This document shows, in pieces, positions 12,907 to 25,693 of a stretch of DNA of 64,000 bases. Each line of letters begins with the position of its first letter. Position 1 is the stretch's first letter. Origin of the DNA: Sphagnum magellanicum (Eukaryota > Streptophyta > Sphagnopsida > Sphagnales > Sphagnaceae); NCBI GenBank assembly GCA_021904315.1, contig CM038923.1, forward strand, positions 11,662,038 to 11,726,037. Direction: 5' to 3'. Both the position numbers and the translations under genes were made by a program. The notes under the pieces are model-generated. The model was not told the origin of the DNA. It was given only the letters and a program-made list of their open reading frames with translations, and made no database searches.

Positions 12907-13681
12907 CTTGTCCCTGTACAGACAGGGTTGACAAAAAGTCTCTTGTCACAACTACTTCCAAAATGACCATTACTTGTGCCATTATTGAACTTTTTTAGCT
13001 TATTTATTGGCTCAGGGTACACAACAGACATTGTGACACACCAAGAAATGGGCCAAAGTTTGGTATCCCTACATTTTAGGGTCATGTGAAGTTCACTACA
13101 GAAACATTTCCAGATTTCCAGCGTAACTGAAGGATCCACTTGGGGTTCACCATGCTAACCAGAATGTTTTTCCAATTTTGAATGTTGAATATTTATCATC
13201 CTTACAGATGTCATCTCCATTATGTGTGAGTCACTTGTTTTTTTCTCCACTGAAAAAATGGGGGTAGTTGGAGCCTACGAATAATTTGCTAGGTGCTCTC
13301 ACAATAATGCAAAAACAGAAGCATATAAAAGTATATAGAGCATCACTAGCTGTGCTCAGTATGTGACCCTGCAAAAATACTTTTCACATCCAAGTTTAGT
13401 TATTTACTTTTCTTTCAACACCACCCATAAAACTGAAACTGGGACATCAAATAGGTGGGGAACTACCATAGCAAACCACCTGGACCAATCAGTATGTTGG
13501 AGCAATCAGAAACGCTGAGCAGCAGTCAGATCATATTTATTGCACTCTTTTCTGCAGGTGCACAATGTTGCTGCGGCTTTTACCAGCCACTGCACAATTC
13601 TACAATTATGCTGAGACAAAACCATTTTCTTGAGCCAAACTGGCATGTTTTGACTTCTCTTCATCCAATTTTACTCTGCAG

Positions 13682-13786
13682 GATCACATACTGATCACAG
13701 CTGGAGATGCTCTTAAGCCCACTAAACTACGACTTGTGGCAGAGAGAGGCATCTGGAATCTGGATACCCACAAGTTGCAGAGTTTT
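13682..13786 (+). other. Orphan exon-like segment of unknown family
   Basis: A good acceptor (TTTTACTCTGCAG) is followed by 35 open codons that read as ordinary protein (DHILITAGDALKPTKLRLVA, then ERGIWNLDTHKLQSF). A consensus donor GTAAGC follows. Base use is closer to the exons of the four genes than to the flanking spacer. I do not recognise the family and found no partner exons with compatible phase nearby. It could be a remnant of a decayed gene, a captured fragment or chance. Confidence 0.3.
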
Positions 13787-15663
13787 GTAAGCTTCTAAAG
13801 TACAAAAGACTTTGTGTTCCAGGAATTCTTCTCCATGTTTCTCTGCATCTACTCCGCAAACATATGCAGATTCAACAGGGGTTAGAACTTTATTTGAATT
13901 TCAACGGCATGTTGATTGGGTTACCCCCAGCGGTTATCAGGGCAATTTCTAGGGTTCATAATGGCAGTTCTCAAAACCATGAAAGAACTCATTCTGGTAC
14001 ACAACCATGGTTCTCAAAAACATTGGAAAAAATAAAATTCAACTATCCACTTATAAATCTGCTGGTTCTTTCATGAAAACGGCTGGTGCTTTGAGTTCTT
14101 TGGGAATTATATCTGAACCTGCAGTTCTTGGATCATGAAAAAATCAAAAGATTGAAATCACTGGTTATTAACAACAAATACCCACCCAACACCAGTTACC
14201 ACTCACCCCATAAGGTTTGCAGTGCAGATTCAGTTATTGCAAGCAATTGACATCAGGTTAAAATGTTGTCTCTGGCAATCCGCTCATATATATATATATA
14301 TATATGTGCAATTTTTTTAAAAAATTGCTCTTTGAAAAAATAAAAAAACATTGAAAATTGCAGTTCTTTCCCAAGTTCTTTCCAAAACAACCACAAAATA
14401 GGTTGCACTTTGCAACCAAAAACTAAATCACTGCACATCACAACAAGATTGCCTCTCCCCTGCCCCCGCCCATTCGCTGAAACAACACTCTTGACAATAA
14501 ATTAAAAAAGTCCAAAGTTTTTTCATAGCTCCGATCACTGAGCTCATAAGTCAATTCAATATAAGATAGAAAGGAACCGTGAATCAAAGGTCAATACATG
14601 TGCAAAAGAAACCATGGATTGAATGAACTTTTTCAACAATTTCCTATGCATTTTCAGTCACCTTGGGTTGGTAGAAATGCCCTTTCAAATCATAAATGAA
14701 CCCTTCCATTCCATTTGCCGAAGATCTCACTTTCATTAGGAAAGGACCTTCCACTTTTTTGCAGGTCTGAAAAGTTCTTCAGGTGTGAGTTAGTTAAGGA
14801 ACAATTTTTTTTCATTTCTTCCTTTGTTTTTTAATACTCCCAATGGAGCTCAAACTTAAGGAGCAGCTTCAAAATGGCTTCGTGGTATAGCCCCTGTTTG
14901 GGACCCTCAGACCTCACAGAAACGGTTCTGGGTTCTCAAACCCACTGGTGTGCAAGTTCTGATTTGATGAAAGCCTTGCTGGTCCTCTGCCCACTGAGCG
15001 TGACTTTGGGGTTGCCAACAACAGTTTGTCAGGTGGGGTTGGTCTGCCCTTGTGTTTCTTGAAAAAAAATGAAAAAAATCCTTAGTGTTTACAGTTCCTA
15101 TGTTGGTATCACAAAGGTGAATAAGTAATAATTTAATATTTATAATCACGAAAATTAATTTTTTTAATTAATTAATTTTTTTGTCCATATGGAAATTGAG
15201 CCTAGGTTATGGTATACATGACCCTTTTTCACCCCCTTATGTTATTTGAGCCACATCTCTTTACTTCACTAGCAATTGGAGTGTATATCAAGATCAACCC
15301 TGAGATGGTGAAGGTCATTTGCCCAATAAAAAATGAAAATGAAATAATGTGTTGTACCTAAAGGAGACCGGACCTATTGCACTAGTGTTGTGTGGGTATT
15401 AGGAATTGCATGGTTATCAGGCCGGATCTTAGGGTTTCTAACCACAGTTTGTTCAAAAACTTACCTCTAGTTGTTGGTTTTAAAGGGAGCCTTTGGCTTT
15501 CAGTTCCATCCTTACTAGTCTGGTTAGGGCTGATGTTTTTAAGTGTAGGGTAACACCTAAGGGCAGGGGGCAATCCCGAAATATGAGGCCCTTGAGGCCA
15601 GAGGCACAGGCCCCATTACTTTGGAGCCCAAGGCTGTTGCACAATGTAAAGCTTGGAGCTCAA

Positions 15664-15725
15664 TTTTCTTCCATGATACCCATCAGGTATCATTCAGATA
15701 TCCGCTGGGTATCATGGGAAAGAAA
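15664..15725. other. Long imperfect hairpin, stem about 19 bp
   Basis: TTTTCTTCCATGATACCCA (15664-15682) pairs with TGGGTATCATGGGAAAGAAA (15706-15725) with a single bulged G. The 23-nt loop contains a further GGTATC/GATATCC partial pairing. Size and shape resemble a short miRNA-type foldback or the centre of a palindromic MITE. No Pol II signals can be judged by eye. Confidence 0.55.
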
Positions 15726-17767
15726 TGACAATGGGCGTTTTTCGAATCCCTATATTTTAATTTATGTTTGGTTTTTAGTGAGTCACAAATTTAGGAGGCT
15801 ATTTTTTAAAAATTAATTCATATCTGGTTTCTAGCCACATTTGGTTTAATCTTCCTAAGGATCTGATAAGGGTTTTTTTTTGCATCTTCCTATGGATGAT
15901 CATTGCTTAGGTTACATTAAAAAAAGTTCGTTATAAAAATTTGATGCAAACCTCATCTTTGGAGAGAATGATATATCAACAAGTCAATAGAGGATCCAAT
16001 GGCTAAGGGAGGGAAGTGAGTGCTAACTTGTTCTCAAACCATGTGATAACCAACTTCACAAACTATAGGGGCCCAAGCATGTTGCACATCCATCACTTAT
16101 CTAAAACATGTATCCCTACCATGGTGGTGCATTACAAAGAAGTGGATGCCTAGGGGGGGGGGAGCTATTCCTATTCAAGATCCAAGCTTTCCCACTTGGT
16201 TTTAAAACTCTCGAAATGTCCAACATTGGTCTAGTTGGGAAGCCTTTGAAAGTCATCAAATTGTTTTCAAGATGAAATGTGTTTTGAAACACAAACTTGA
16301 ACTTGGAGGTTTTGGGTGCTTTCAATTCTCAAAAAGGCAAAACATGGCTCTAGTTGATAATAAGCCTTTGGAAGTCATCAAATCATTTTCAAAAAAGTGA
16401 TGAAATGCGTTGGAAACACAAAGTTGAACTTGGATGTTTCAAGGCCACATTTGAATGAATGCCTTGAGATAGTTCCCCCAACAACTCTAAAGTCATCCAT
16501 CCATCAAACTATTATATGACACTCATGAGTCACAACCCTTTGTGTTTTTGCCCTTATTTTTCCTGAGTTTTGAAATTTTGTTGAGGATGGACCTCTGAAG
16601 TTTAAATGCCTCTCTTCTCCAAGTGCCTATGTAAGTTGATTTGAGTTATGCAAAACTGAACCTTTGCATTATGGTTTGCATTGTGAAAGCCTCTTCAATA
16701 GTATGGATAACAATATATAAGTGAAGAAGCTTCTATACCACTGTTTTGCCAAACTTACTTTTGGGCTCAACTTGTTGTTGACCCACCTGGCTACTGATTT
16801 TTTCCTCATCCAATTTCATGCATGACCACCTACTACTTTCATTCATTTCTCTATGACAAAGGAAAAAACCAAAAAGGGTAAACAAAAAGAGTAATTTCAT
16901 TGATGAATTAATCGTGTCAACTTGGACATCTTTATAAAGTAAAAGCATGTCCAGTTAGAACATGTTATATTACAAAAGTCATTTCAATTTGGAAAAATAA
17001 AATAAAATTGCTCACAACATGTCAACTTCCCAAAACTATATTATAATAAATCATGTCAACTTCAAAAAACCTACTATATTATTCAATAAAGTCACAATTG
17101 CTAAAAAGTGAGATTTTTTTGGAAAAAAATTCATTGGGCACAAAACAAGATTTTGTAAATATTCTTATGGATGTTTACTTATTCATTATTAACATCACAA
17201 ATATGAAAGAAAAAGAAGAAGAAACCACTAGTGGGCCTTATTAGAGACTAAATCTAAGATTTATATTATATTTGACATTTAAACATTACAAAATGATAAA
17301 ATCTTTTTACAATATAATTGCCAAAGGCAATGTTTCAAAATAAGGTGATATCAAAATTCAACATTTATGGTAAATTCATCTTGTTTATTTACAACCCTAA
17401 TAATGGTTGGCTTGAGTGACCCACCACCCCCGAGTGCACCATCCAAAAAATCCCATTCTGGGATTTCATGGATGGGATGAAACTGTCCCCCAGGGGTCAG
17501 TTTTTTTTTTTTTCTTCTGGTCCTTTTTTTCCCAGCTAGATTTTTTTTTTTTCTGGGGACAGTTTTTTTATCACTTTTTTTTCCCCTACCCCTGACCCCA
17601 AGTTTTTTTTGGGGAAGCTCCTACCTACCCACAACCTACTTACCACCCTTCTTCCTACCAACCCACCTACCTCCCTCATCCTACAAACCCCTCCTTGCCC
17701 ACCTCCTTTTGCACTCACCTCCATCGCTAGAGCTAGGACAACTTGAGTAGCTCAGAGCTTTGAAGCA

Positions 17768-17875
17768 AGCTTAAGAATGTGGAGACACAAGGCAAGAGGA
17801 GCTTAAGAACATGGAGATGCAAGGCAAGGGAGCTTAGAAACATGGAAACACAAGGCAAGAGGAGCTTCAACATGG
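17768..17875. repeat. 31-32-bp minisatellite, about 3.4 units
   Basis: Units begin AGCTTAAGAACATGGAGACA and end CAAGGCAAGAGG. They start at 17768, about 17799 and 17831, with a partial copy at 17863. It sits just inside the left subterminal zone of the candidate Mutator-like element. Confidence 0.75.
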
Positions 17876-17932
17876 TGGCAGAATCGGGAGCTTGAAGGTA
17901 AACTCCCTTCTCCTCCCATTTATTTATTTTTT

Positions 17933-18160
17933 TGGTGCGTGTTTTTTTTGTTGCAAAGAAGGTGATGATGGCACCATCATTTTTTTCTTCTATGCTTTTT
18001 TTTTGCTATGAAAAAGATGATGATAACACCAACATCATTTTTTTTCTTATGTGTGTTTTTTTTGCTACGAAAAAGACGACAACAACATTGTCATCTATTG
18101 TGAAGAAGACAACAAACACATTGTTGTCATCATCTTCTTCTTATGTGTGTTTTTATATTT
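17933..18160. repeat. Minisatellite of about 57 bp, three to four units
   Basis: Units share a TGTGTTTTTTTTGCTATGAA segment followed by AAGATGATGATAACACCAAC and a T-rich stretch. Copies start at about 17933, 17989 and 18046, with a diverged fourth. Length differences come mainly from the T runs. Confidence 0.65.
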
Positions 18161-18899
18161 CAAAATTCAATTAAAACCCTTATTGAAAGAAGTCAAGGTT
18201 TTTACTAAAAGATTTTTTCTTGTTCCAAAAAATGAGAAAACAACAAGGAAGATGATTTTGTTGATGCCATGGTTGATGAATGATGCCTATGGCTTGCTTG
18301 ACAATATTCATTAGTGAATGAATGCATTGTTGTGTTGTAGGAAATTCCAATTGCATTTTGGAGGTGGGTGTAAGCATGATCAAGTAGACAAAAATGTTTT
18401 TTGTCACAAAAAATTATTAGACAATTTTTTTTTTATGCATTAAAAGTAGAAATATTATTTTATTCAACAATTAATATGAAGATAAACTTTCACTTTAATA
18501 ATATAGAATTTGAAAGATGAACATTTTCATGTAGATTTAAGTAGATTTTTCAAAATTGCATATATTATCTGATCTTACATAACGGGTTGCAAATAGATGA
18601 AATATTGAACATTTTTTACTTTCAAGTTTTGAAGGCCTTAAAAAATACTTGTGTATTATAAAATTATGCATGTTGTAATCATAATACATAAAATTTCTAA
18701 TGTAAAAATAGGTTTGAACACCAAATTGACCCAATCATATTCAAATCTACCTCTCACCTTATTTATGATATTAAAAAAATTCAAATTTGGTATTCAACTT
18801 ACCATAAACTAAATGGAAGGCCATGTTTTTTCATATTTCTACTTACACAATTTTTTAATCTACTTTCATGTGTTTATCTTGAAAATTTTGTCATTTTTA

Positions 18900-21160
18900 A
18901 ACTGCATTTTGAATGGACTACTTTTTTTGTTTCCTTGACCATGCACCCAAGCAACATAGTTTAGTAATGCAAAAGGTCCTGATTTTGCGAAAAAGAGACA
19001 ATGGATGTGAATGGCAAATGACCTTATGCAATGGAGGATTTTATGATGGTTGGAAAGCATTTGCAATGGACCATTGCTTGAAGAAGGGGGAACATTTAGT
19101 GTTTACTCTTGTCACCAATGATTGTTTTGTTGTTCATATCTTTGATGAATTTGGTTGTGAAAAAATAATCCCTAGAGGTTTATCAAGCAAGGGACAAAGA
19201 CAATAACTTCATTGTATTCAATTAGGGTAGGATGATGACATCATTAAATTAGGGGCATCTAAGAAAGCAAAACCACCTAGAACTAGGATGCATGAAAATG
19301 GAGCTTTTATGTTGGCATGCCATTCTAATGTTAGTAAAACATATGGAGGAGGAGAACATGCAAATGTTAATACAATCTTGGATATGAAAGTCATAGATGA
19401 ATTAAAACATGGACATAACCTTGTGGTATCCAAGTAGGAGATATTATTATATCTTTTGGTGGAAAGGATTTGGGAATTACTATAACATTACAAGTTTTCA
19501 AAACCACATTTTAATTTTCTACTTCGTTGTAACCTTTGGTTTGACCCATTAGCTAGTGGGGGGGGGGGACACTTTGTGAGAATTAATCTAAAAGCCAAAT
19601 GTGATGGGAAACCCTAGTTGACAAAATAGATCAATGTCACCATTTAGCTCAAACAATAAGGATTTGTTGGGCCACAAGTGAAGCAAAGAAGCCAACTAAT
19701 GCTTCATCTAGGCTACCATCATCCTACATGCAAACATCAATGTGGGTACTTCTTGCTAGGTTTGCCATAGTTAGGGCAAAGCAAAAGAAGCTCTAAAAAG
19801 GACATTGGTAAAGCTTATGGCACTCTATAGAGCAAGGAGTTGTACAATGTGAAGGATGAGGAGGAGGAGGTGTTATTCCACAATGAAAGCATAACACATT
19901 CAAATGATCATGTATTTTTAGACAGTGGGACTAGATGTAGCTTAGAACATGACGTTCAAAATAGATTCTCTACAAATGGATGTGTAATAGGTTTGACCAC
20001 TTCATGGCCCCTTGATCAAATGAAGGCCCTGCACAATATGAAAAAGAATAGCAAGTTGAAATACACTTGTATTTCATATGGAACAATAGGACACTTTAGA
20101 AAATTACTACAATAAGGATTCTATGACAAAAGGAGTTATAGTAGTAAAAAACAACACAATAAAAATGAACCCAATTAGAGGCTTGTTCAATGAGTAACAA
20201 ATGAAGAGAGAAAGGAGCAATGGGCTTCGGAGTCTAATGAACATGAGGAATAAAAAGGGATAATTTGTTGTAGACTAGAAGAAAAGTTCAGGGACTTAGC
20301 AAAACTAGAAGTAATAGTAGATTATAACAAACATAATGACATGCATGTAATGCAAGGGGAATTGTGGTGGGATAGTATTATGGGTTTCTAAATGAGTAAA
20401 AAAATGCAATGGTTGGGAAGGCAGAAGAAGTGTAATAGTGACATTGTTTCAAATGTTGGCATTATTACATACGGTGTTACAAATGGATTTGGTCAAGCAA
20501 AAAAAAGGGGTGTCCATGGAGAAAAATATGTTGGTAAAATTTGTAGATTCATTTGCACTTCATGAGGAAACAATTTTGTAGAATGGAAATGGATTGATTA
20601 ATAGGGTTGTAATTAATGAATTTCAAAAACCCAATGTGATAAAAGGCAAGAAATATGATGCCCTTGATGTTGTTCATGCTTTTAAAATAGATAGCAATAA
20701 ACCATGTGTGCTTGTGGTTATGAAACCATCATATGTCCAGAAAAATTTCTCATTTGTAAATGTTTCAATTAAATTAAACCTTGCCCCCCATAGTCCATTA
20801 TTTCATGGTATTTAGGCATGTAATGTTAAGCCTTCTAATTGTAGAAATATAAATAGTTGGAATTTATTGAACTTCATGTTTTTTTAGAAAAATGGGATGG
20901 CTAATAAATGTTTTGGTTGGTAGGAAGAATGTTTTGTATGTTGGTGCAAGGAATGCCAACAAAATCTTCAAATGAACATTTCCCAAAGACAAATGCAATA
21001 GTCACCTTAATGGACATTGTAGGTAAAACATGGTGAGCCCTATGGCATAAACATCATATGTATATAAATGGTGGTGGGTGGAAATATTTTACTCTTACAT
21101 ACCACCTTAAGGAGGGTGATGTATGTGTTTGGGAAGTTCATAGGGTTGTGTCATAGCTAA
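18900..21160 (+). pseudogene. B3-domain (REM-like) transcription factor remnant with two B3 domains
   Basis: B3 domains are plant-specific DNA-binding folds. The first is open at 18913-19206: LRKRDNGCEWQM, then FYDGWKAFAMDHCLKKGEHL, then VFTLVTNDCFVVHIF. This is the classic order of a strand ending in W, 'GWK.F..D..L..G..L.F', then the final strand. The second spans about 20690-21155: KPCVLVVMKPSYVQKNF, NEHFPKTNAIVTLMDIVGKTW, then GGGWKYFTLTYHLKEGDVCV and WEV. The second domain is broken by a TGA immediately after GKTW and by frameshifts upstream of NEHFP. The linker (about 19210-20600) has open pieces, for example 19840-20115, that I do not recognise. Two B3 domains with a linker match the REM type. 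The copy lies wholly inside the candidate Mutator-like element, suggesting gene capture. Domain assignment is confident; the intact parent is unknown. Confidence 0.75.
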
Positions 21161-21259
21161 AATTATTAGTTCATATTTTGGTTCATAACCTGAGGATATT
21201 TATTGTTGCTTTCATGGTCATCAAACCAAATCCCAAACTCACATCCTTATTTGTATCAT

Positions 21260-22870
21260 ATATTTTGCAATACCCTTATTTACTTGTGATACTATGGACA
21301 TGGCATGATATATTGAACATGGAATATGTATGTGTAAAAAAAATCATTTATTTCATGGTTAATGACATTATCATAACACAATGAATGTATTTTAATTACA
21401 CTTTTAAACTTTGTTCATGCTTACCTTACACTAACAATGTGGCTAATTTTGCAATACCTTCATTTACATATATTAACCATTTTTCATTGGTATATTAAAC
21501 AATTTTTGTTGTTTATGGGTTTGAGAACATTTTTCAACTATATACTAATGTTTAATTAAAATTTATACCAAGTTAAAATAATTATGCAAATATTATATCT
21601 CTAGAAATGCATAAAATATATAATTTCACACATTAATAAACTAAGTATATCATCATTTAGTACATTGTGAACTAAAACTTACATAGAATTAATTTATAGG
21701 GACTAAACTTACATAATATTAATAATTTATATTTCAAACCTCAATTAAATTATTTCAATTTACATAGAAATAATATTCAATTACATGCATTAATAAAATA
21801 TACAATAACTTATATTTTGGAATTTTAAAATTCTCATTCGAAATAAAGTTTATAAAAAAATTTGCATTATACATAACCATGGGTTTATATTTATAATTTA
21901 AATTTAATATATAATTTAACCAATTATTATCCTATTTAAAATAAATATAAAAGATATTATATGTATTAAAATCAATCAACAATATAATTCCATCATATTA
22001 TTAAATATATATAATGTATTACTCAATATGTTATAAATAAAAGTATATGTAGACCAATATTTAAGCCAATATTATAAATCATAGAAAATAAAATTAACAT
22101 AAGAACTTGTGTTCCCTATATATTTATAAAATATTACCAACCTATTATATAATTATTTTATGTTATAAATTATTTCTTATATGTTAAAAAAATATAGAAT
22201 AAATTTTCAATCATAGATAGGATTAATATATGGGAGAAATCATTTTTTATTATCATGTGAACCATTAATAAAAATAGATAATCATGTGCTTTAATTAATT
22301 TTTAAAAACAGGCAGTAAAATCTTATTAAATTAAAAAAATTATGTTTTTTTTTTTTTGGAAATGAGTTTACAACTTTAAGAGGGAAAAACATAAATATGT
22401 ACATCATTGTAGAAATGTTAAGCATGAACTTTTTATTTTTAAATTTTGAAAAATAATGAATTCTAACATTAAGTAGTAAATTTTACATAAACCTTGAACC
22501 CTTGTACCATCAATGTGATCAATTTGGCATTACATTCATTTATATATATGTTAAATAATATTGTAAGGTGAACAAATAGTTTTGAAAACATGAATTTCAT
22601 GATATATGGGGGGGAATCAAGTATTTAAAAAATATTCTTATGTTTCATAATTAATGAATAATCACAATATGATACGTGTATTGCAATTAAATTTTTAAAC
22701 TTTGTTAAAGTCTTTTACCATCAATGTGACCAATTTTGCAATATTTTCATTTACTTGAATCAATATGTAGCGCATGATATATTAACATGGAATAAATATT
22801 TTTTAAAAATCCTTTTGTTTCATGGTTTAGGATATTATCATAATGTGATGCGAATATGGTTTTGGTATGG
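21260..22870. repeat. Very AT-rich diverged repeats
   Basis: A block containing CATGATATATT, then ACATGGAATA, then TTTCATGGTTAATGACATTA and 'TAAACTTTGTT...CAATGTG.C.AATTTTGCAATA' recurs at about 21305-21460 and 22600-22750. Part of it (CATGATATATTAACATGG) recurs again at 22771. Between the copies is AT-rich sequence with no open frame of note. It lies inside the candidate Mutator-like element. Confidence 0.5.
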
Positions 22871-23370
22871 CTATGCAATACCCTTCCAAGTTTTAAAAGA
22901 TATGTTATGGAGCCCTATGTATTTTTGGGATACCTTATGAGGGTATAGTAGGTGTATTGAGTATTTTTGGGCATAAGCAATCCCCCTCCAATAGCATAGA
23001 CCCATGGTGTTTAATTACATAATACCTTAATGAAGGTATTGGTTTCCTTGTAGGTTTTGGTAGGGTTACATTATACCCCTTCACGTTTCAAATGATATGT
23101 TATGGAGCAAAATGTTTTTTAGCATACCCTGAAAGGGGTATTGCATGTTCATTGAATCCTTTTGGGCATGAATAATACCCCATTAATAGCTTGGACCAAA
23201 ATAATTCAGCCCATGGTGTTTACGATGTATCCCAATTAGAGTATTTTGTTCCTTTTAGGGTTTGTTAAGGCTATGTAATACTTTTCCAAGTTTCAAAATA
23301 TATGATATGGAGCCCAAACTATTTCAAAGATACCTAGAGCAGGGTATTGCATGTTCATTAAACATTTTGC
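22857..23370. repeat. Tandem repeat, period about 200 bp, three units
   Basis: Three diverged units start TTTTGGTATGGCTATGCAAT at about 22859, 23054 and 23262. Each contains GATATGTTATGGAGC (about +45), GATACC/CATACC with AGGGTAT (about +80) and TTGGGCAT (about +115; blurred in unit 3). The last unit is truncated. No coding potential. Confidence 0.7.
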
Positions 23371-24095
23371 TTTATGAACCTAAGTACAACATGCATTAAA
23401 TGCATTTAAATTGAATTGGTGTTTCATATTGCTTTGAATATCCACTTGGTTTGCAATACCCTCATCGTGGAAAACACTTTTTGATTGATTATTCATTCGG
23501 TTTGCATTAACCCCATCGTGGAAAACATATGAACAGAACTTGCAATACCTTTATTTTATTTTTTCCTCATTTTTGTCAACCGTTGGGGGTCTATTGGAGT
23601 GACAACCAAGTATGTAGGTGTAGCCATGTAGGTGGGGTTTGGTAAGTACCTACTTAAAGTGTTGGTAAGTAGGAAGGTTGAAGGGCAGGTAGGTAGATAA
23701 ATAGATAGGGGGTGGGTAGGTGGGTGGGGATGAGAGTAGCAAATTTAAGTGAATAGATAGATGGGGAAGAGTCTAGTTTTAATTTAAATATATAGGTGAG
23801 TAGGTCAGTGGGGGGGATAGTGGGGGATAGTAGGTAGGTGGGTGGGAAAAGTTTCAAAAGCAAAAAAAACAGAAACTGGGTGGGGGGCAGGGAGAAAAAA
23901 AAGTTGAGATCGGGGGAAAAAAAAACTGGAAAGCCCGGGGAGAAAATAAAGGTGGAAAAAAAAACTGAGATCAGGCCTGAGAAAGGGCAAACAAAGGAAG
24001 TCAACCTGGGATGGCACAGGGATAGAAAAGAGAATCCATCCATCCATCCACGTCGGTGCACTGGTGGGTGCTGGTTCACTCTAGCCATAATGATT

Positions 24096-25370
24096 TTAGA
24101 ATTGATCTTTATATGATCATTAGTTTATGACTAACATTGCCAATTTGGCATTTGGCAAACCATAATTCAAAATTATTTCTCATGTTCATGCTTAATTGCC
24201 ATAATGCATATGCTTTTGTTACATTTATGTAGCCATAGGTAATTAGTGAATGGCATTTGGGCAACTTCCAATATAAAGGTGTGCTAACATGTTTTTTCCA
24301 ATATTGTTTTGGGAATAAATATATGTCTTGTAATTTGTCATACAATGACATGTTTCAAAGTGCAATTTTTAGTTTTTGTGAGGTTATTTATTTTGCAAGA
24401 TAAAAATAGAAGGTGTAGGTTCAAGTTCTTGTGACCTAGATCCAAGTTGACATTCTTACGTTGGAATTGACACGAGGACTATATCGTGAAACTAATCTTT
24501 TATTAGATCTGAAATCATGAAAAAACATTTTTTAAAACACGATCAAGAGCTTTAGGTAGAAAGGTTGATTTTTAAAAAAAAAGAAAAGTTAACAACAAGA
24601 CTGAAATTTATAGTTTTAAATTATTTAAAGTTAGTTTTCTGAATTATATATTTACATAAATCCTGTTTTAATTTGTTGTAAAATTATGTACACATACAAT
24701 CTCTAGCATTGGTAATGTGTAATGTGTACATAGAACTAGAACCTATCTTTGAATTGAGTCCAAAGGCTCTTGAATTTGAAAAGATGTGTTAGATTGTAAC
24801 TAAAAGGTTTAGACATTGGAAGAATGAAACTCAAACCCCCATCCAAAGAATCTCTAAGTAAATTTTTAAATGTCAAAATTAAGATCAATGGTTCTTTTTA
24901 AAATATAAATAAAAAAGAACTACAAAACCATCCAACAAGTATAGTTGAAATTACAAGCTTATAGTCGTCCTTGGGATCGTCTTGCTCCCATTCAACTATT
25001 CCAACCGACCACTTACTCCTAACACAAAGGAGCACCATCAAGGCCTTTGAATTATTGACCCTTAAACCCTAGAAAAACAACATGACTTAATATTTTATCC
25101 CCCTTGCCATGAGCAAATAATATAATATCAATATAATCCATATCATCAAACCAGCACAAGAATGCACCTGATCTATCTATAAGGAAGGTTATTTGAATGA
25201 TTTTGTCATTGAAAAATCAGTTAAAATTTTAAAAAATAATTTTGGAAAATAAATAAATTGTGTAACCAATTGCATTTGCGCCAATGGCACATGCTATTGC
25301 ATTTTCTATTCACTAAGCAAACAACAATTATGAAATATTATTAACAAATATAACAAATTACTTGTTCTTC
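24096..25370. other. AT-rich spacer, nothing recognised
   Basis: No open frame of convincing composition, no RNA gene and no terminal repeats were found. A GGTTCAAGTTC near 24418 resembles a tRNA B box, but the surroundings do not fold into a cloverleaf. Confidence 0.4.
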
Positions 25371-25374
25371 GCAC

Positions 25375-25680
25375 TCACCATCCATCCATCCATCCGCATA
25401 CCCAATTTGTTTTATGGGTTAAATAACCATGTCTATTAAAGAAGGGAACAATTTCAAACTATGATTGTAAAAAAAAATCATCCTTTCATTCATTCTTTCT
25501 TTATCCGCCACTCACCAATGACCCATCAATCGATCCATCCATCCATCCATCCATTCGAGTGCCCAAATTGCTTTATCCATTAAATGACCCATGGGCAAAA
25601 GTAAATTAAATTAAATTAAGCAAAATGAACTCTGATAAAATCATTCATTAAGTGTATCCACCACTCACCCAATGACCATC
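25375..25680. repeat. CATC microsatellite embedded in a repeat of about 130-150 bp
   Basis: The order 'CACTCACC...CATCCATCCATCC...CCCAAATTG.TTTATCC.TTAAATGACC' appears at about 25374-25430 and 25508-25590, with the CACTCACC start alone again at 25665. The CATC runs vary in number. A hAT-like MITE has inserted immediately after the third start. Confidence 0.6.
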
Positions 25681-25693
25681 CCAATTCACCCCA

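Larger units (their letters stand above)
12907..17399. other. Spacer with no complete gene
   Basis: Mostly unassigned sequence. Listed separately are an exon-like segment (13682-13786) and a strong hairpin (15664-15725). An (AT)n run lies at about 14285-14305. The stretch 13860-14140 is rich in GGTTCT/AGTTCT motifs that recall the hAT-like MITE at 25702-26083, but no termini could be matched. A G9 run lies near 16153-16161. Confidence 0.4.
17400..24095. mobile_element. Candidate Mutator-like (Pack-MULE type) element, about 6.7 kb
   Basis: Flanks are ATAATGGTT (17400-17408) and ATAATGATT (24087-24095), an 8/9 match in the 9-bp size characteristic of Mutator-superfamily target duplications. 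Immediately inside are inverted termini: GGCTTGAGTGACC at 17409 and, on the opposite strand from 24086, GGCTAGAGTGAACC. Both run on to a shared AGTGCACC about 24-32 bp in. Beyond that, the subterminal zones mirror each other in composition: C/T-rich with CCACCTACC motifs at 17460-17710 and the complementary G/A-rich zone at 23640-24010. The interior holds two minisatellites, a broken B3 gene and AT-rich repeats; no MURA-like transposase was seen. A related terminus occurs at 55904-55936. An alternative is two unrelated insertions with a chance flank match. Confidence 0.5.

Noticed and set aside
17930-18160. CRISPR-like regular spacing of repeats
   Set aside because: The repeats are contiguous diverged minisatellite units without unique spacers, in a plant nuclear context.
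24418-24430. GGTTCAAGTTC resembling a tRNA B box
   Set aside because: No matching A box, acceptor stem or anticodon arm in the surrounding 90 bp.
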